Assembly: GCA_964625175.1 (NCBI GenBank)
Contig: CAZVAO010000052.1
Span: 1-16,618, forward strand
Length of the DNA: 16,618 bases
From: CAZVAO01 sp964625175
Lineage (GTDB): Bacteria > Bacillota > UBA994 > PWPR01
Direction of reading: 5' to 3'
Shown: one piece after another, positions 14,835-16,618 of the stretch
Layout: every line of letters begins with the position of its first letter
How positions within the stretch are numbered: position 1 is the first letter of the stretch
Made by a program: the position numbers and the translations under genes
The notes under the pieces: model-generated
What the model saw: the letters and a program-made list of their open reading frames with translations, nothing else
Database searches by the model: none
Told to the model about the DNA's origin: nothing

Positions 14835-16016
14835 ATGCGAGAAGTTGTAATTGCCAGTGCAGTGCGAACCGCCATTGGCAAATTTGGCGGAACATTAGCA
14901 GACACATCCGCCTTAGATCTATCGGCCATTGTCATTAAAGAAGCTCTAAAACGGGCTGGTATTGATGGGTGTGACGTGGACGAAGTATTAATGGGGAGTG
15001 TCCTTCAAGCTGGTCTAGGACAGAATATAGCGCGTCAGGGCGCCCTTAAAGCGGGGATCCCAGACAGCACGCCTGCGATGACAATCAACAGAGTCTGTGG
15101 TTCAGGTTTACAAACGGTTATTGATGCTGCTAAGAATATTATGCTTGGTGATGCAGAGATTATCGTTGCTGGTGGGGTTGAGAATATGAGTCAGGCACCC
15201 TACTTACTTCAAAAAGCTCGTTGGGGTCAAAGGATGGGCGATGGCACATTAACGGATAGTATGATCCATGAAGGGCTTTGGGATGCGATCAATGATTACC
15301 ATATGGGAATCACCGCCGAGAATATTGCTGAGAAATATCAGATTACGCGAGAAGAGCAAGATGCCTTTGCGGCATCGAGTCAACAGAAGACGGAAGCCGC
15401 TCAAAAAGCAGGTCTTTTCGCGGCGGAAATTGTTCCAGTGAGGATTCCACAACGCAAGGCAGAGGATCTCGTTTTTGCTCAAGATGAATTTCCACGCCCA
15501 GGTGTTGTGGCAGAAAAACTGGCGCGTCTGCGTCCTGCGTTTAAAAAAGACGGAACCGTCACGGCCGCCAATGCCTCTGGTATAAACGATGGTGCTGCTG
15601 CTGTCGTGATCATGAGCAAAGCAAAGGCGGACGAGTTGGGTATTACACCCCTTGTTGTGATTAAATCTTACGGCGTAGCTGGTGTGGACCCTGCCTATAT
15701 GGGAATTGGACCAGTCCCTGCCGTTACTAAGGCTTTAAACAAAGCTGGAATCACAATTGAAGAGGTCGATTTGATTGAAGCAAATGAGGCCTTTGCCGCA
15801 CAATCCATTGCCGTTGCACGTGATCTTAATTTCGATATGACTAAAGTCAATGTCAATGGGGGCGCTATAGCCCTTGGCCATCCAATTGGCGCAAGTGGAA
15901 CCCGCATCCTGGTTACATTGCTCTATGCAATGCAGGATCGTCAGGCCAAGACAGGCCTCGCAACACTCTGTGTTGGGGGCGGTATGGGTGTTGCGCTGAT
16001 TGTCGAACGCGTCTAA
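14835..16016 (+). CDS. Acetyl-CoA C-acetyltransferase (thiolase)
   Basis: 393 residues from ATG 14835, with a GAGAGG ribosome binding site at 14822-14827; an upstream TTG at 14820 would add five residues but has no support. It cleaves acetoacetyl-CoA with CoA to two acetyl-CoA, or condenses them in reverse. The nucleophile is C88 (NRVCGSG), the general base pair is H349 (GHPIGASG) and C379 (LCVGGGMG), matching Cys89, His348 and Cys378 of the Zoogloea enzyme. NEAFAAQ is also present. It completes the lysine pathway: one acetyl-CoA returns to Kce and the other can yield ATP through acetate. It is detached from the rest of the operon by a repeat-bearing spacer and is followed by a strong terminator. 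Confidence 0.95.
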   Translation: MREVVIASAVRTAIGKFGGTLADTSALDLSAIVIKEALKRAGIDGCDVDEVLMGSVLQAGLGQNIARQGALKAGIPDSTPAMTINRVCGSGLQTVIDAAKNIMLGDAEIIVAGGVENMSQAPYLLQKARWGQRMGDGTLTDSMIHEGLWDAINDYHMGITAENIAEKYQITREEQDAFAASSQQKTEAAQKAGLFAAEIVPVRIPQRKAEDLVFAQDEFPRPGVVAEKLARLRPAFKKDGTVTAANASGINDGAAAVVIMSKAKADELGITPLVVIKSYGVAGVDPAYMGIGPVPAVTKALNKAGITIEEVDLIEANEAFAAQSIAVARDLNFDMTKVNVNGGAIALGHPIGASGTRILVTLLYAMQDRQAKTGLATLCVGGGMGVALIVERV

Positions 16017-16033
16017 CATATAGTAATAATTAG

Positions 16034-16056
16034 AGGAGCTCGAAAGGGCTCCTTTT
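16034..16056 (+). terminator. Intrinsic terminator after the thiolase gene
   Basis: AGGAGCTC (16034-16041) pairs with GGGCTCCT (16046-16053), one G-U pair, closed by a GAAA tetraloop and followed by a short T run (TTTT including the last stem base). It lies 18 bases after the thiolase stop and should end the whole lysine fermentation transcript. Confidence 0.88.
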
Positions 16057-16244
16057 CACGTCTTAAGAAAAGAAGGGGGAATCATATGTGCAAAACTCGT
16101 AACTTAGTGACGGTTCTCATTTTTCAGAAATGTGTAATAAATTACCAGTAACTTACTTCTTTTCGCTCAAATTATTAATCTCTTAAGCATGAGAAATCAG
16201 TAAAGCACAGGTTTAAGGATATCATTCCAATAGATGCTACATAC

Positions 16245-16253
16245 TGGTATAAT
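16245..16253 (+). promoter_or_regulatory. Extended -10 promoter for the lipoprotein gene
   Basis: TGGTATAAT is a perfect extended -10, with a weak -35 candidate TTCCAA at 16225-16230 (17-bp spacing). It lies 42 bases before the lipoprotein ATG. The rest of 16057-16295 holds no gene that I can support, only the degenerate GACGGTTCTCATT repeat near 16108. Confidence 0.5.
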
Positions 16254-16295
16254 AAGGGTATATAGTAATTAATTCTTAAGATATGGAGCGTATAT

Positions 16296-16618
16296 ATGAA
16301 AAGTAAAGTTAAGATGGTATCAGTAGTACTCTGCTTCGCAATGGTCTTAACATCTTGCACCACTAGCCCTTATCACAAATACTCACTTGAGGAAAAAGTA
16401 GAAGATTTTAATTATCTTTACGAAGTAATCGAAAAGGAGTATCCACTTTTTGGTGTTAAGAGCCGGTAGTATGATGTGTCGTGGTTAACCAAGAAAGGTC
16501 AATTTCTAAATAGAATCAAGGAGACAAAAGATGACGAGGAGTTCTTTCTTGAATTGATGCAGATATTAGGAGAGTTGCGAGATAGCCACACAAATATTGT
16601 GCCAACCTATTTGTACGA
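16296..16618 (+). pseudogene. S41-type peptidase lipoprotein, interrupted by an in-frame TAG and cut by the window end
   Basis: The ATG at 16296 is preceded by GGAG (16285-16288). Residues 1-21 form a lipoprotein signal peptide: KSKVK, a hydrophobic core, then the lipobox LTSC with the lipidated cysteine at C21. The following DFNYLYEVIEKEYPLFGVKSR resembles the N-terminal region of tail-specific-protease-like S41 lipoproteins. Codon 58 (16467-16469) is TAG. In the same frame the homology continues without a break: YDVSWLTKKGQF, then DDEEFFLELMQILGELRDSHTNI, again the expected S41 pattern. So a single nonsense change, not a frameshift, breaks the gene. The catalytic domain lies beyond the window. 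It could be a true pseudogene, a sequencing error, or, less likely, a read-through codon. Confidence 0.65.

Noticed and set aside
16086..16148. Possible 20-residue peptide (ATG 16086) behind a good AAGGGGGA ribosome binding site
   Set aside because: Very short, no promoter, its codons overlap the degenerate GACGGTTCTCATT repeat, and the peptide is not recognisable; more likely a repeat remnant.

Overview
The window reads as a chromosomal segment of an anaerobic, low-to-moderate GC Gram-positive bacterium (Bacillota, clostridial type). The reasons are a near-complete clostridial lysine fermentation pathway, strong AGGAGG-type ribosome binding sites, a VanW-family protein, and RNA switches that work through intrinsic terminators. 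The genus cannot be named from the sequence. A run of 100 N at 1615-1714 shows that this is a draft scaffold.

Layout. (1) 41-1470, minus strand: a VanW-family protein followed by a histidine-phosphatase/phosphoglycerate-mutase-like protein, each with its own extended -10 promoter. (2) 1471-1847: intergenic sequence with the assembly gap. (3) 1848-2636, plus strand: a TIM-barrel sugar isomerase/AP-endonuclease-2-like protein. (4) 2637-3201: a leader with a strong sigma-70-type promoter and two tandem lysine riboswitches, each followed by its own intrinsic terminator. (5) 3202-14665, plus strand: a tightly packed operon kdd-kamB-kamC-kamD-kamE-kal-kce-kamA-crt-hbd-atoD-atoA, with many overlapping or abutting stop/start codons. 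(6) 14666-14834: a spacer with three copies of a GGGACGG-type repeat. (7) 14835-16016: acetyl-CoA acetyltransferase, then a clear terminator. (8) 16296 to the window edge: the start of a lipoprotein S41-type peptidase gene interrupted by an in-frame TAG.

How the genes work together. KamA turns L-lysine into L-beta-lysine. KamDE, kept active by KamB/KamC, makes 3,5-diaminohexanoate. Kdd oxidises this to 5-amino-3-oxohexanoate. Kce cleaves that with acetyl-CoA to acetoacetate plus 3-aminobutyryl-CoA, and Kal removes ammonia to give crotonyl-CoA. Crt and Hbd link crotonyl-CoA to acetoacetyl-CoA. AtoDA activates acetoacetate with CoA taken from butyryl-CoA (or acetyl-CoA), and the thiolase splits acetoacetyl-CoA to acetyl-CoA. 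Butyryl-CoA dehydrogenase, electron-transfer flavoprotein and a lysine transporter are not in the window.

The most notable element is the leader. In both riboswitches the 3' strand of aptamer helix P1 is also the 5' arm of the terminator. Lysine binding should therefore block termination and switch the operon ON, the opposite of the usual repressing lysine riboswitch, and two such switches sit in series.
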